A DNA stretch of 64,000 nucleotides. Source: Maribacter thermophilus (GTDB taxonomy: Bacteria; Bacteroidota; Bacteroidia; Flavobacteriales; Flavobacteriaceae). Position numbers and translations under genes: made by a program. The notes below the pieces were generated by a model that worked only from the letters and a program-made list of their open reading frames with translations, searched no databases and had not been told where the DNA came from. The DNA lies in NCBI RefSeq assembly GCF_001020565.1, contig NZ_LDAS01000001.1, positions 1,521,985 through 1,585,984 on the forward strand. The letters run 5' to 3'. This document shows, piece after piece, positions 8,338 to 17,404 of the stretch (position 1 is its first letter; each line of letters opens with the position of its first letter).

Positions 8338-9682
8338 AGTAGTTCTTAATAAGATTTTTGCTTACATCAAAAGCTTATTTAAAAAAGACAACTCCCAGTT
8401 ATTCACCAATATGCTAATTGTTGGTGGTGTGTCTATAGTAGTAAAGGGAATTAGTTTTTTTAAAGAAATTTTTATTGCCGAAACTTATGGTGTTTCCGAA
8501 CTATTGGACACTTTTTTAATTGCCGTTTTAATTCCAACGTTTATCCAGAATGTATTTATAAATGCCTACGGAAGTGTTTTTATTCCGAATTATTTAATTG
8601 AAAAAAAAAACAAGCAACACACCGGTTCTTTTCAAAGTAGTAGTTTTTTAATTACCTTATCCATAGGGCTATTCATGATTTTACTCACCTATCTTTTTAT
8701 AGATTTTTATTTGGTTTCCTTATTTCCTGGCCATAGCCCCCATTATTATGATTTAATAAAAATACAGGTTTGGATAATTTTACCCTGCATGTTACTTTGG
8801 GCCATTTCTTCCTTGATTTCAGGTCTTCTAATGGCCGATAACGAATTCTTATTATCCAGTACGAATGCCATCTTTATGCCTTTAGGAATAATTGGCTGTT
8901 TGTTCTTTTATGATATTTTACATGAAAAAACATTGGCATTAGGTATGTTAATAGGTAGTTTCATAGGTACATCATATCTAATTTTTGTCGGATATAAAAA
9001 ACGCCTATTAAAGTTGGATAAACCAGATTTTAAAAGCAAGAACATGGTTGTATTGCTAAAACAAATACCGGCCAAAATTTCCTCTGGTTTGATTAATGGG
9101 GTGAACCCGATGGTAGATCAGTATTTTTCTGCTCAAATGGCCGTAGGTGCTATTGCTGCCTTAAATTACGGTTACAAAATCCCTATGGTTACCATAAGCC
9201 TTATAAGTGTACCCCTAGGAAGTACCATTTTACCTTATTTTTCGAATAAAGCTGTAGATGATCAACATAATTTATATAACTACTTAACCAAAATACTGAA
9301 AACAAGTTTTTTAACTGCCTCAGGCATAACGGTGGTTATGATTGTATTTTCAGAATTTATAGTCAAGCTTTTTTTTGAAAGGGGTGCATTTACCTCTAAT
9401 GATACCGCTCTTGTGTTTTTAATACAACAAATGTATTTGATTCAGATACCTTTCTATGTTGTAGGCATAATAATGAACAAATACCTAACGGCAATAAATA
9501 AGAATAATTTTTTGGTTATCTCCTCTGTACTAAGTTTAACGCTCAATATAATATTCAATTATACGTTAATAGAATTCATAGGTATTAAAGGCCTTGCTTT
9601 GGCTACTTCGTTGGTATCATTCACCAATGCTTTGGCTATATATTGGTACATAAGAAAATTACAACATAAAAAATATGTTTAG
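8327..9682 (+). CDS. wzx: MOP-superfamily repeat-unit flippase (MurJ/Wzx-like)
   Basis: The 451-residue, roughly 14-helix membrane protein starts with the VSIVVKGISFFKEIFIAETYG segment typical of MurJ/MviN-like members of the MOP exporter superfamily, followed by LDTFLIAVLIPTF. A central NGVNPMVDQYFSAQM and a second-half LFFERGAFTSNDT segment are also MurJ-like. The location between the polymerase and a GT2 gene favours a role in exporting undecaprenyl-linked repeat units rather than lipid II. The gene overlaps the polymerase by 11 bases and the next GT2 gene by 8 bases. An essential-MurJ role is less likely but not excluded. Confidence 0.8.
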   Translation: MSFKVVLNKIFAYIKSLFKKDNSQLFTNMLIVGGVSIVVKGISFFKEIFIAETYGVSELLDTFLIAVLIPTFIQNVFINAYGSVFIPNYLIEKKNKQHTGSFQSSSFLITLSIGLFMILLTYLFIDFYLVSLFPGHSPHYYDLIKIQVWIILPCMLLWAISSLISGLLMADNEFLLSSTNAIFMPLGIIGCLFFYDILHEKTLALGMLIGSFIGTSYLIFVGYKKRLLKLDKPDFKSKNMVVLLKQIPAKISSGLINGVNPMVDQYFSAQMAVGAIAALNYGYKIPMVTISLISVPLGSTILPYFSNKAVDDQHNLYNYLTKILKTSFLTASGITVVMIVFSEFIVKLFFERGAFTSNDTALVFLIQQMYLIQIPFYVVGIIMNKYLTAINKNNFLVISSVLSLTLNIIFNYTLIEFIGIKGLALATSLVSFTNALAIYWYIRKLQHKKYV

Positions 9683-10592
9683 CATAATAACACCAACATT
9701 TAACCGGGCACATACTATAAAGCGCGTATTTGATTCTCTAAAAAAACAAAGTTCTAAAGACTTTGAATGGATTATTATCGATGATGCCAGTACAGATAAT
9801 ACAAAAGAGCTTATAACCTCTTGGAAAACTGAAAACTTATCTTTTAATATACATTATCATCTATTACCAGAAAACAAAGGAAAACCAAACGCGGTAAACG
9901 AAGGCTTAAAACTTTGCCAAAGACCATATACCATAATAGCGGATAGCGACGACTCTTTTATACCCAGCACCATTGAAGAATTAAAGCAATTATGGCTAAG
10001 TGTTGAATTAACTGAAAAGAGTGAGGAAATTGCGGGCATATGGACTTTGGTCCATGATGAAAAAGGAAAATTGGTAGGAGACCCTTTTCCTGTTAATTTT
10101 TGGCAAGTAAATATAGAAGATCGTGTACTAAAAAGGAAAAAACAGGTCAAAGGAGAAAAATGGCACAGTTGGCGTACATCAATCTTAAAAAAATATCAAT
10201 TTTTTCATAGTGACCATTCCTTCATAAGTGAGGGGATTACTTGGAATAGGATAAATAGAGAATATGATTTTTTATGTGTAAACATTTTTCATAGAATTTA
10301 TTACGCTAGTCCAGATGGGTTGATTTTAAAAAAGAAAACACGATTGGAACTGGAAAAAATTAAGTTTTATAATGCATACTATCAGCTATACCAAACGCCC
10401 ATTACAAAAATACTGCGCTATGGTTATTACCGCCATTATGCTTTCAATTATGTGGTATCCCAGTTTACTTACAAAGACAAAAGCCTTCAGTTGGATATTT
10501 TAAAATATGTTGTCAGTATTATTATCAGTATAGGCTACATACCGAAAAGATTCTTTTATTTCTTGACTTATAAGTCAAGAAATAATGTTTAA
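9675..10592 (+). CDS. GT2-family glycosyltransferase
   Basis: This 305-residue protein has a GT-A fold. The start SIITPTFNRAHTIKRVFDSL and the following WIIIDDASTDNT are the classic nucleotide-binding N-terminus of GT2 enzymes. ADSDDSF holds the metal-binding D-x-D-type triad at about residue 95. It inverts configuration while adding one sugar to the membrane-bound repeat unit. The C-terminal third is basic and aromatic, consistent with membrane association, without a clear transmembrane helix. The gene overlaps the flippase by 8 bases. A 181-base AT-rich gap without a credible gene follows. Confidence 0.87.
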   Translation: MFSIITPTFNRAHTIKRVFDSLKKQSSKDFEWIIIDDASTDNTKELITSWKTENLSFNIHYHLLPENKGKPNAVNEGLKLCQRPYTIIADSDDSFIPSTIEELKQLWLSVELTEKSEEIAGIWTLVHDEKGKLVGDPFPVNFWQVNIEDRVLKRKKQVKGEKWHSWRTSILKKYQFFHSDHSFISEGITWNRINREYDFLCVNIFHRIYYASPDGLILKKKTRLELEKIKFYNAYYQLYQTPITKILRYGYYRHYAFNYVVSQFTYKDKSLQLDILKYVVSIIISIGYIPKRFFYFLTYKSRNNV

Positions 10593-10773
10593 CTGTATAA
10601 TATAATTTATAAAGAAAGTGTAATCAATAAACCAATGGATGGCAGCAAAATTAATGAATTAAGGCCATGTATGCAGCTGGAACCACCATATCATGATATG
10701 GAAACTATTGGTACTCAGACAATGGTTAGGTAAAAACAAGAAAGGATTGACTTTAAAATAAAAATTAGATTCC

Positions 10774-11091
10774 TTGGCAGACAATAAAATCAGAATACAA
10801 TTAGTGATTCCAAACCTAAGTCCGGGAGGAGCTGAACGCATATTGGCGTATTTGGCACAAAACCTTGACCCATTAATTTTTGAAAGTGAGCTGGTGATTA
10901 TTGGCAAACCACAAAAAGATGGTTATGAAATTAAGAACATTAAGGTCACCTATTTAAACAAAGACAGGGTCTTGAGTGCCATACCAAAATTAGCCTTGAC
11001 CATTAAAAAAGAGAAACCCGCTATTGTTTTAGGAACACTTTCACATGTAAATTTTGCATTGGGACTAATTTCTATTTTTTTCCAAAAATAG
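10774..11091 (+). CDS. GT4 glycosyltransferase, N-terminal part of a split gene
   Basis: The 105 codons encode the N-terminal Rossmann half of a GT4 enzyme: LVIPNLSPGGAERILAYL is the family loop. The frame ends at a TAG (11089-11091) just after a run of seven T. Reading the -1 frame from 11082 continues the expected GT4 sequence through PKIVFIGRQTS into the next open frame. One more T would restore a single 363-codon gene (10774-11864). Only a TTG start is available, because an in-frame stop lies 15 bases upstream. Without its C-terminal donor-binding domain this product should be inactive unless frameshifting occurs. Confidence 0.8.
   Translation: MADNKIRIQLVIPNLSPGGAERILAYLAQNLDPLIFESELVIIGKPQKDGYEIKNIKVTYLNKDRVLSAIPKLALTIKKEKPAIVLGTLSHVNFALGLISIFFQK
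11075..11081 (+). other. T7 homopolymer at the glycosyltransferase frame break
   Basis: Seven consecutive T (11075-11081) followed by C form the heptamer T-TTT-TTC in the incoming frame. A -1 slip there, or one extra T in the transcript, joins the two halves exactly. The site is compatible with programmed slippage, a phase-variable contingency tract, a true inactivating mutation or a sequencing error. Confidence 0.55.
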
Positions 11092-11135
11092 TTTTCATTG
11101 GCCGACAAACATCCATTATAAAAATCTACAAAAAA

Positions 11136-11864
11136 TTGAACAACCAATTAAAATTTGATTGGTATTCAATAATCGAAAAAAAAGCCCTTAAAAATTTGGA
11201 TTACATCATCTGCCAATCATCGGATATGGCCAAAGATTGTTCTTCAATATACAACATTAGCCCAGAAAAAATAAAAGTACTTAACAACCCCATTACCGAT
11301 AATTTTAAATTAAAAACAACATCATTAGATAACAAATCAGATGAAATAAGATTTATTACGGTGGGTAGATTGGTAGAAGTAAAAGGACATAAGCGTATAA
11401 TTAACGTTCTTTCTAAATTTCAAAAACCTTTTACCTATACCATTGTTGGAGATGGACCCTTAAAAGATGAGATTTTTGCCTTGGCAAAGAGCAATAATAT
11501 TCTAAAAAACATCACCCATATTCCTTTCACTAAAAATGTATCCAAGTACCTGAACGATTCCCATTTTTTCTTACAAGGTTCTCTTACAGAAGGTTTTCCG
11601 AATGCTTTATTAGAAAGTTGTGCCGTTGGTACACCGGCGATAGCTTACAATGTACCGGGAGGGACAAAAGAAATTATTGAAAATGGCATTAATGGATATT
11701 TGGTAAAGGATGATGAGGATTTTTTGGCAAAATTGAACAATCTCCCCCATTTTGAACCTACATTGGTATCGGAAGCGGTTTACAGGAAATTTGACAAGTC
11801 TATTATTCTAAAGCAGTATGAAGATTTTTTCCAAGATTTAATTAAAAAAAACAATCGTGTTTAA
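11136..11864 (+). CDS. GT4 glycosyltransferase, C-terminal part of a split gene
   Basis: The 242 codons from a TTG at 11136 (homologous reading extends back to 11082) encode the rest of the linker and the donor-binding domain of a GT4 enzyme. IKVLNNPITDNF, then FITVGRLVEVKGH and VGDGPLKDEI, and finally GSLTEGFPNALLESCAVGTPAIA with the nucleotide-sugar-binding Glu pair, are all in the order expected. No ribosome-binding site or independent start is convincing, which supports it being the second half of the gene beginning at 10774. Its end overlaps the GTG start of the next GT4 gene by 8 bases, so the operon packing is preserved. Confidence 0.8.
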   Translation: MNNQLKFDWYSIIEKKALKNLDYIICQSSDMAKDCSSIYNISPEKIKVLNNPITDNFKLKTTSLDNKSDEIRFITVGRLVEVKGHKRIINVLSKFQKPFTYTIVGDGPLKDEIFALAKSNNILKNITHIPFTKNVSKYLNDSHFFLQGSLTEGFPNALLESCAVGTPAIAYNVPGGTKEIIENGINGYLVKDDEDFLAKLNNLPHFEPTLVSEAVYRKFDKSIILKQYEDFFQDLIKKNNRV

Positions 11865-13014
11865 TACTCCTCCTAAAATAGCTATACTCATATACTCACT
11901 TGCAGGTGGTGGGGCAGAACGTGTGGTTTCCTATTTACTGCCTTACATACAAAAACAAGGAATTGAAGTGCATCTAGTACTTATGAACAGTATTATCAGT
12001 TATGATATTCCCAAAGACATCCCTATTCATTACATTGAAAAATCGGAAGGAGATGAAAACGGTGTTTTAAAACTTATAAAACTCCCTTTTTTGGCTTATA
12101 AATATGCTCGCTTACTTAAAAAGCTAAAAATCACACATTCTTTTGCGCTATTAACACGACCCAGTTATATAAACATACTTTCGCAATATTTCACTAAAAA
12201 GACCTATAAAATAAGTATCAGTGAACGGTCATACCCAAGTATGCAATACGGTTACAAGAACTTACAATCGAAAATCAATAACATTCTAATCAAGTATCTA
12301 TACCCAAAGGCAGACCAAATAATTTGTAACTCTAAGGGCAATGCGAACGATCTTATTAAAAATTACAAAATTCCACCTTCAAAAATAGAAGTAGTATACA
12401 ACCCCATTGATATTGAAAAAATAAATAAGGTTGCGTTGGATTCATCCATTTTTCAAAAAGATACATTTAACATAATAACCGTAGGTAGAATGGATGCCGG
12501 TAAAAACCAGGAATTACTGATCAATGCCATCGAAGATTTTCCTTCCGTGCACCTGTTTATTCTTGGTGATGGTCCATTAAAAGCACATCTTCATAGCAGT
12601 GTTGAAAACAAAAACCTTACGGATAGAGTTTCTTTTTTAGGTTTTGACAATAACCCTTTTAAATTTTTAAAAGGAGCAGATCTCTTTATCTTTGGGTCTA
12701 ATCACGAAGGTTTTCCTAATGTTTTATTAGAAGCCATGTGCTGCGGTCTTCCTATTCTAACCACTAACTGTAAGTCGGGACCGGACGAAATTATGGAACT
12801 GGAACACCCAAAAACAGACGATGTAATGATTACCGATTACGGGATACTGACGCCAGTTGGCAATGTGGATCTATTAAAAAAAGGACTGTCATATTGTTTA
12901 GAACATCCTGCTTTTTTAGATAATTGTCGCATACGTGTAAAAGAACGCATTCAAAATTTTGAAAGGGAACCTATTTTAGAGTCTTACGTGAATTATATTT
13001 TGAAACAAAAATAA
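11857..13014 (+). CDS. GT4-family glycosyltransferase
   Basis: This 385-residue GT-B enzyme starts at a GTG that overlaps the preceding gene. The SLAGGGAERVVSYLLPYI loop is near the N-terminus, and the linker PPSKIEVVYNPIDIEKI leads into the C-terminal donor domain. That domain contains TVGRMDAGKNQELLINAI, LGDGPLK and SNHEGFPNVLLEAMCCG. It is a retaining transferase acting on the cytoplasmic side. The overlap suggests it is translated with the split GT4 gene, and the two may be old paralogues because they share the same loop and GDGPLK motifs. Donor and acceptor are unknown. Confidence 0.88.
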   Translation: MFNTPPKIAILIYSLAGGGAERVVSYLLPYIQKQGIEVHLVLMNSIISYDIPKDIPIHYIEKSEGDENGVLKLIKLPFLAYKYARLLKKLKITHSFALLTRPSYINILSQYFTKKTYKISISERSYPSMQYGYKNLQSKINNILIKYLYPKADQIICNSKGNANDLIKNYKIPPSKIEVVYNPIDIEKINKVALDSSIFQKDTFNIITVGRMDAGKNQELLINAIEDFPSVHLFILGDGPLKAHLHSSVENKNLTDRVSFLGFDNNPFKFLKGADLFIFGSNHEGFPNVLLEAMCCGLPILTTNCKSGPDEIMELEHPKTDDVMITDYGILTPVGNVDLLKKGLSYCLEHPAFLDNCRIRVKERIQNFEREPILESYVNYILKQK

Positions 13015-13079
13015 AAATGCCACCCAAGTTTGAGGTGTATAAAATTTTTTAAATAATCTAACCTATTTAAATTAATACT

Positions 13080-14786
13080 ATGTCAAAAGCAATATGGATT
13101 TGTTCAAGGGAAAAACTTCCAGTTGACACAGAGAAAACTATTAACAACATATGTGATTCTATTGCTCCTGACAACATTATACCTAACCCCAACATGGTAA
13201 ATGTTGACAATAAAATTGCTTATGGGGTTATGAATCCCAAAAAATCAATTTTAAGACAAAACAACAGTTTACTATTAGGTGTAACAACCTATAATGATGT
13301 TAATTGGCATCAACCTAAATCAGAATTCCCTGATGGTTGTTATGCATTATTTCGTGATAATGAAGAATATTCTGAAATAGTTTCCGACCCCTCTGGATCA
13401 AGAACCATATGGTATTATAAAGATGATTCCGTTCTAATTGCCTCGACTTCTCAAATAGCTATCATTTCTTATTTAAACAATTTCGAACTTAACAGAGACG
13501 TTCTTCCTTGGCTACTATCAACAGGAAGTTTAGGTCCAGCTTTATCTTGGGATAAAAGAATACAACAGTTAGCTCCGAACAATTCTCTATTACTGAAAAA
13601 AGATACATGGGAAAGTGAAGTTGTAAAAAACAAAATTCTTTTCAAGAAGGAAAACAGAAAAGAAAACGATTTTGAAGAAAAATTAAAAGAAACAATTTCC
13701 ACTAGTTTAGACTCATTAGAACTAAATTATAATGATTGGGCCCTTCCTCTATCCGGTGGTTATGATTCAAGGGGGATTCTTTGTTTTTTAAAATTAAAGA
13801 ACAAAGAGGTTAAAACGATCACATGGGGTTTAGAAAAATCATTAAATGACCCTCAAAATGATGCTTATATTGCAAAAAAATTAGCTGAAAGTTTTAATGC
13901 TCCCCATACATTTTACTCTACTAATTTATCACAAGAACCTATTGAAGATATTCTTGAAAGATTTATTAAAAATGGGGAAGGACGTATAGATCACATTGCT
14001 GGTTATTTAGATGGTTTTCATATTTGGTCAGTGCTACATAACGAAGGGGTACAAGGAATAATCCGAGGAGATGAAGGTTTTGGTTGGTCTGAGGTTTCTT
14101 CGAAATTAACAGCTAGATTATCCGTAGGCCTAGGTCTATGTTCCGATTATTCCAATTTAAGTAAATGGAACAAGCTAGGGGTATTTGAACAAAATCTTCC
14201 CGACTATTTAAAAAAAGACGAAAATGAATCCATAGATCAGTGGCGAGATAGGCTATACCACGAATTTCGCTTACCCACCATTGTTTCCGCTCTTTCTGAC
14301 TTAAAACTATCTTATATTGAGCAAATAAGTCCTTTGTTATCACGAAGCATTTTAGAAGAAGTACGTAGACATCCCGATTCATTGCGTACAGAAAAATCTC
14401 TTTTTAAAAAAATAGTGAACAGTATCAGTCCTTCTATTCCTTATGCAACTCGAGGTGCCAATGCATGGATTTATGATATTCTTAAACAAAAAGACATGGT
14501 AGAGTTATTTAAGGATGAAATAAAGAAAAATATAGATACAGGTATATTTCCAGCAGATTTTTTAAATGAGATTTTAAATAATTTAAAAATCACAAATCCC
14601 GATAAAACTAAAAATAGGTCCTTCAATATTAAATCATTTCTAAAATCAATATTACCAACCTCCATTAAAAACAAAATAAAAGATAATGTATCTGCCGTAA
14701 ACATTGTAGATTATAACCAATTAGCATTAAGAGTGTATATTAGTTTTAGAATGATCAACATTTTAAAAGCAACACAGAAACAATAA
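13080..14786 (+). CDS. Asparagine-synthetase-like amidotransferase without N-terminal Cys
   Basis: This 568-residue protein resembles asparagine synthetase B. The N-terminal half (to about residue 190) looks like the glutaminase fold but begins Met-Ser-Lys instead of Met-Cys-Gly, so the Cys2 nucleophile that releases ammonia from glutamine is missing. The second half holds the ATP-pyrophosphatase loop LPLSGGYDSRG (about residue 224), with KTITWG and GDEGFGW downstream as in the synthetase domain. Homologues in O-antigen loci (WbpS-type) amidate uronic acids. Here the donor would have to be free ammonia or another amine. Its place among the glycosyltransferases and the upstream UDP-GalNAcA genes supports carboxyl amidation of a uronic acid. 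Confidence 0.75.
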   Translation: MSKAIWICSREKLPVDTEKTINNICDSIAPDNIIPNPNMVNVDNKIAYGVMNPKKSILRQNNSLLLGVTTYNDVNWHQPKSEFPDGCYALFRDNEEYSEIVSDPSGSRTIWYYKDDSVLIASTSQIAIISYLNNFELNRDVLPWLLSTGSLGPALSWDKRIQQLAPNNSLLLKKDTWESEVVKNKILFKKENRKENDFEEKLKETISTSLDSLELNYNDWALPLSGGYDSRGILCFLKLKNKEVKTITWGLEKSLNDPQNDAYIAKKLAESFNAPHTFYSTNLSQEPIEDILERFIKNGEGRIDHIAGYLDGFHIWSVLHNEGVQGIIRGDEGFGWSEVSSKLTARLSVGLGLCSDYSNLSKWNKLGVFEQNLPDYLKKDENESIDQWRDRLYHEFRLPTIVSALSDLKLSYIEQISPLLSRSILEEVRRHPDSLRTEKSLFKKIVNSISPSIPYATRGANAWIYDILKQKDMVELFKDEIKKNIDTGIFPADFLNEILNNLKITNPDKTKNRSFNIKSFLKSILPTSIKNKIKDNVSAVNIVDYNQLALRVYISFRMINILKATQKQ

Positions 14787-14897
14787 ATAAGCAACAAAAG
14801 TATTTTGTGCTTTCAGTTTACATAACGAGGTTGAAAGTACAGTAAACTTTTTATCTGCTATTAAAATATAATCTCCCTATTCTATCATAACCATTCT

Positions 14898-16079
14898 ATG
14901 AAAGATCAAAAGCATCCCCATACAAAGAAAAAAGTAATTCGCACAGCTGCCCTATCGGGTTCTTTGTACATTCTACTTGAGGGCCAATTACGTTTCTTAA
15001 ACCAATACTATGATATATTGGCCATTGGTTCGGATGATGAAGACCGGTATTTGGAGAAAATGCAACAACGTGAAGGTATTAGAACCAAAGAAGTAAACAT
15101 AGAAAGAAAAATAAACATCGTACAAGATTTAGTTTCGTTGTACCGCTTGTACCGGGTCTTTAGAAAAGAAAAACCTTTTATGGTACATAGTATTACTCCC
15201 AAGGCCGGACTATTGACCATGATGGCGGGTTATTTGGCCAGGGTACCTAAAAGAGCCCATACCTTTACAGGGTTAATTTTTCCTACCCAAACCGGGGCAA
15301 TGAAAAAACTGTTGCTTTTCTTTGATAAACTTATCTGTAGGTTTGCCACCCATGTATACCCAGAAGGCAATGGGGTCAAAAATGACCTATTGGCATATAA
15401 AGTAACCAAAAAGCCCCTAAAAATTATTGCCAACGGCAATGTAAACGGGATCGATCTGGATCAATTTGACCCTACACTTTTTTCACAGGAAGAAAACAGA
15501 CAACTTCGTAAAAGTATTGGTATAGAAGACAATGACATCTTGTTTATCTACATTGGCAGACTGGTAAACGATAAAGGCGTAAATGAACTGGCCCATGCCT
15601 TTGGAGACCTTTGTAAAAAACACTCCAATGTAAAATTAATGCTGGTAGGTTCGTATGAGGGAGAAACCGACCTTTTACCCAGTAGCACTTGGGAAAAGAT
15701 AAAAGCCAACAAGGCCATCCATTATGTAGGCCACCAAGACGATGTGCGCCCTTATTTGGCCATTTCGGACGCATTGGTATTTCCTAGTTATAGAGAAGGT
15801 TTTCCTAATGTTGTATTAGAAGCAGGGGCCATGGGCTTACCAGCCTTGGTTACCGATATAAACGGTAGCAATGAAATTGTTGTAGAAGGTAAAAATGGTT
15901 TGATCATCCCCTCCAAAGATGAAAAATCACTTTTACAGGCCATGGAAACCCTATTGACCAATAATGAACTTAGAACAGAATTAGCACAAAATGCCCGCCC
16001 TATGATTTCATCAAGATTTAATAAAGATGAAGTGTGGGCCGCGATCCTTAAGGAATACCAAACTATTGAAAATGAGTAA
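14898..16079 (+). CDS. GT4-family glycosyltransferase, PglA-like
   Basis: This 393-residue GT-B enzyme has the N-terminus typical of the group that acts second after a PglC-type initiating transferase: VIRTAALSGSLYILL, then VHSITPKAGLLTMMAGYLA and HTFTGLIFPTQTG. The donor half has IIANGNVNGIDLDQF, FIYIGRLVNDKGVNEL and FPSYREGFPNVVLEAGAMG. This resemblance suggests it adds the second sugar, for example HexNAc, to the undecaprenyl-diphospho-sugar made by the transferase encoded at 17405. Codon use is closer to the conserved flanks than to the AT-rich block before it. Confidence 0.85.
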   Translation: MKDQKHPHTKKKVIRTAALSGSLYILLEGQLRFLNQYYDILAIGSDDEDRYLEKMQQREGIRTKEVNIERKINIVQDLVSLYRLYRVFRKEKPFMVHSITPKAGLLTMMAGYLARVPKRAHTFTGLIFPTQTGAMKKLLLFFDKLICRFATHVYPEGNGVKNDLLAYKVTKKPLKIIANGNVNGIDLDQFDPTLFSQEENRQLRKSIGIEDNDILFIYIGRLVNDKGVNELAHAFGDLCKKHSNVKLMLVGSYEGETDLLPSSTWEKIKANKAIHYVGHQDDVRPYLAISDALVFPSYREGFPNVVLEAGAMGLPALVTDINGSNEIVVEGKNGLIIPSKDEKSLLQAMETLLTNNELRTELAQNARPMISSRFNKDEVWAAILKEYQTIENE

Positions 16080-16210
16080 AATATACCTCAGCCTACCTAA
16101 AAAGCAGTACTTTCGGCATAAAAACACATAAAACAACTCCTTTTGACCATAATATCAGAACTTCTTCGAATTCTGAATTTACTTTCACTTGTTTTTGGTT
16201 TCTTTATAGT

Positions 16211-17320
16211 ATGCAAAAAAATATAATAGGTTATGGCTCTATCTTCCACAAAGAAGATGCTACCCAGTTTACCAAAGAATTGGATGGTTCGTTCATGGGA
16301 GAACACCAACTCTTCTATGCAGGCCGTTATGCCATAAAACATATTATTCATGGTATTGCAAAACATAAGGAGATAACCAATATATGGTTACCCAACTATT
16401 ATTGTCCTTTTGTAAAAAACTGGCTGGAACAAGAATTCAACAACATTAAATATTATGATGTAGACCCCTTTAAAGCCGACACCAATATGGAATGGTCTTC
16501 TTTTTCTTCTTCAGATGTTGTTTTAGCAAACAACTATTGGGGAATTAAACAGTATACCATACCTCAAGGAAAAAGACCAACGATCATAGAAGATCACTCA
16601 CACGGTTGGTTGTCTAAAGGGTGTGTAGAAAGTAAGGCCGATTTTTGCATTGCGTCCCTGAGAAAAACGATTCCCATACCTTTAGGGGGTATTGCATGGA
16701 AACCCAAAGATAGCTCCTGTTCCATTCCTATGCCATTATTGGAGAATAAAGAACTTAACGCAGAGAACCCTATGGTAATGGCTTGGAACTACATGGATAA
16801 GGCCATGACCCAAAAAGCGGTTTGCGAACACCAAAACCAAAAAGAGGAATTTTTATCGGTCTATGGTGAAGGAGAAATGCTACTGAGAAACACGCAGGCC
16901 ATATATCCACTTCAAAAACAACACGAGGCCATAATTCGTACCTTCCTGTTTAAAGATTATAACGCCTATAAAAAGAGACATTTGGCACTTATTGAAAAGA
17001 AATTAACGCCTTCTAACATGTTCAAGGTGGTTTCTGCTAAAAACAATGTTCCGTTCGGGCTATTAATAGCTTTTAAAGACCGAGCCGTGTTATGTAGCTT
17101 TAAAAAACACTTAATTTCCAACGATATTTACCCGGCCGAACTCTGGCCCCAAAACCAAATAGCACAAGAATACAAGTACCTACTAAACATACATGTAGAT
17201 TATCGTTATAACAAAGAAGATATGTCACATTTTGCTGAAATAATTAACAAATGGGAGCCACAGACCATCTTTACACGCTCCGCAGATGACTCAGGACCAA
17301 AATCGGTACTATCTAAATAA
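16211..17320 (+). CDS. Divergent DegT-like PLP-dependent (aminotransferase-fold) protein
   Basis: This 369-residue protein shows a fold-type-I PLP pattern: FYAGRYAIKHII near residue 40 matches the helix that binds the cofactor phosphate. IIEDHSHGW at about residue 122 supplies the Asp that contacts the pyridine nitrogen. CIASLRKTIPIPLGG at about residue 145 supplies a Lys for the Schiff base, as in the DegT/DnrJ/EryC1 family. Overall similarity to characterised sugar aminotransferases looks low. It sits between two sugar-transfer genes, so it may make an amino sugar or a related nucleotide-sugar. Family assignment is moderate and the substrate unknown. Confidence 0.62.
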   Translation: MQKNIIGYGSIFHKEDATQFTKELDGSFMGEHQLFYAGRYAIKHIIHGIAKHKEITNIWLPNYYCPFVKNWLEQEFNNIKYYDVDPFKADTNMEWSSFSSSDVVLANNYWGIKQYTIPQGKRPTIIEDHSHGWLSKGCVESKADFCIASLRKTIPIPLGGIAWKPKDSSCSIPMPLLENKELNAENPMVMAWNYMDKAMTQKAVCEHQNQKEEFLSVYGEGEMLLRNTQAIYPLQKQHEAIIRTFLFKDYNAYKKRHLALIEKKLTPSNMFKVVSAKNNVPFGLLIAFKDRAVLCSFKKHLISNDIYPAELWPQNQIAQEYKYLLNIHVDYRYNKEDMSHFAEIINKWEPQTIFTRSADDSGPKSVLSK

Positions 17321-17404
17321 CCGAGTCCCTGTCGTTAAGTTTTATACTAACAAAATAATCGACTAACTTAGCCGTTCACCAGTATAGCAAAAACACATAC
17401 CTTA

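Noticed and set aside
10593..10773. Small open frame (about 32 codons at 10635-10733) between two glycosyltransferase genes
   Set aside because: Low-complexity translation, no recognised motif, no ribosome-binding site; the gap looks like ordinary intergenic or decayed DNA.
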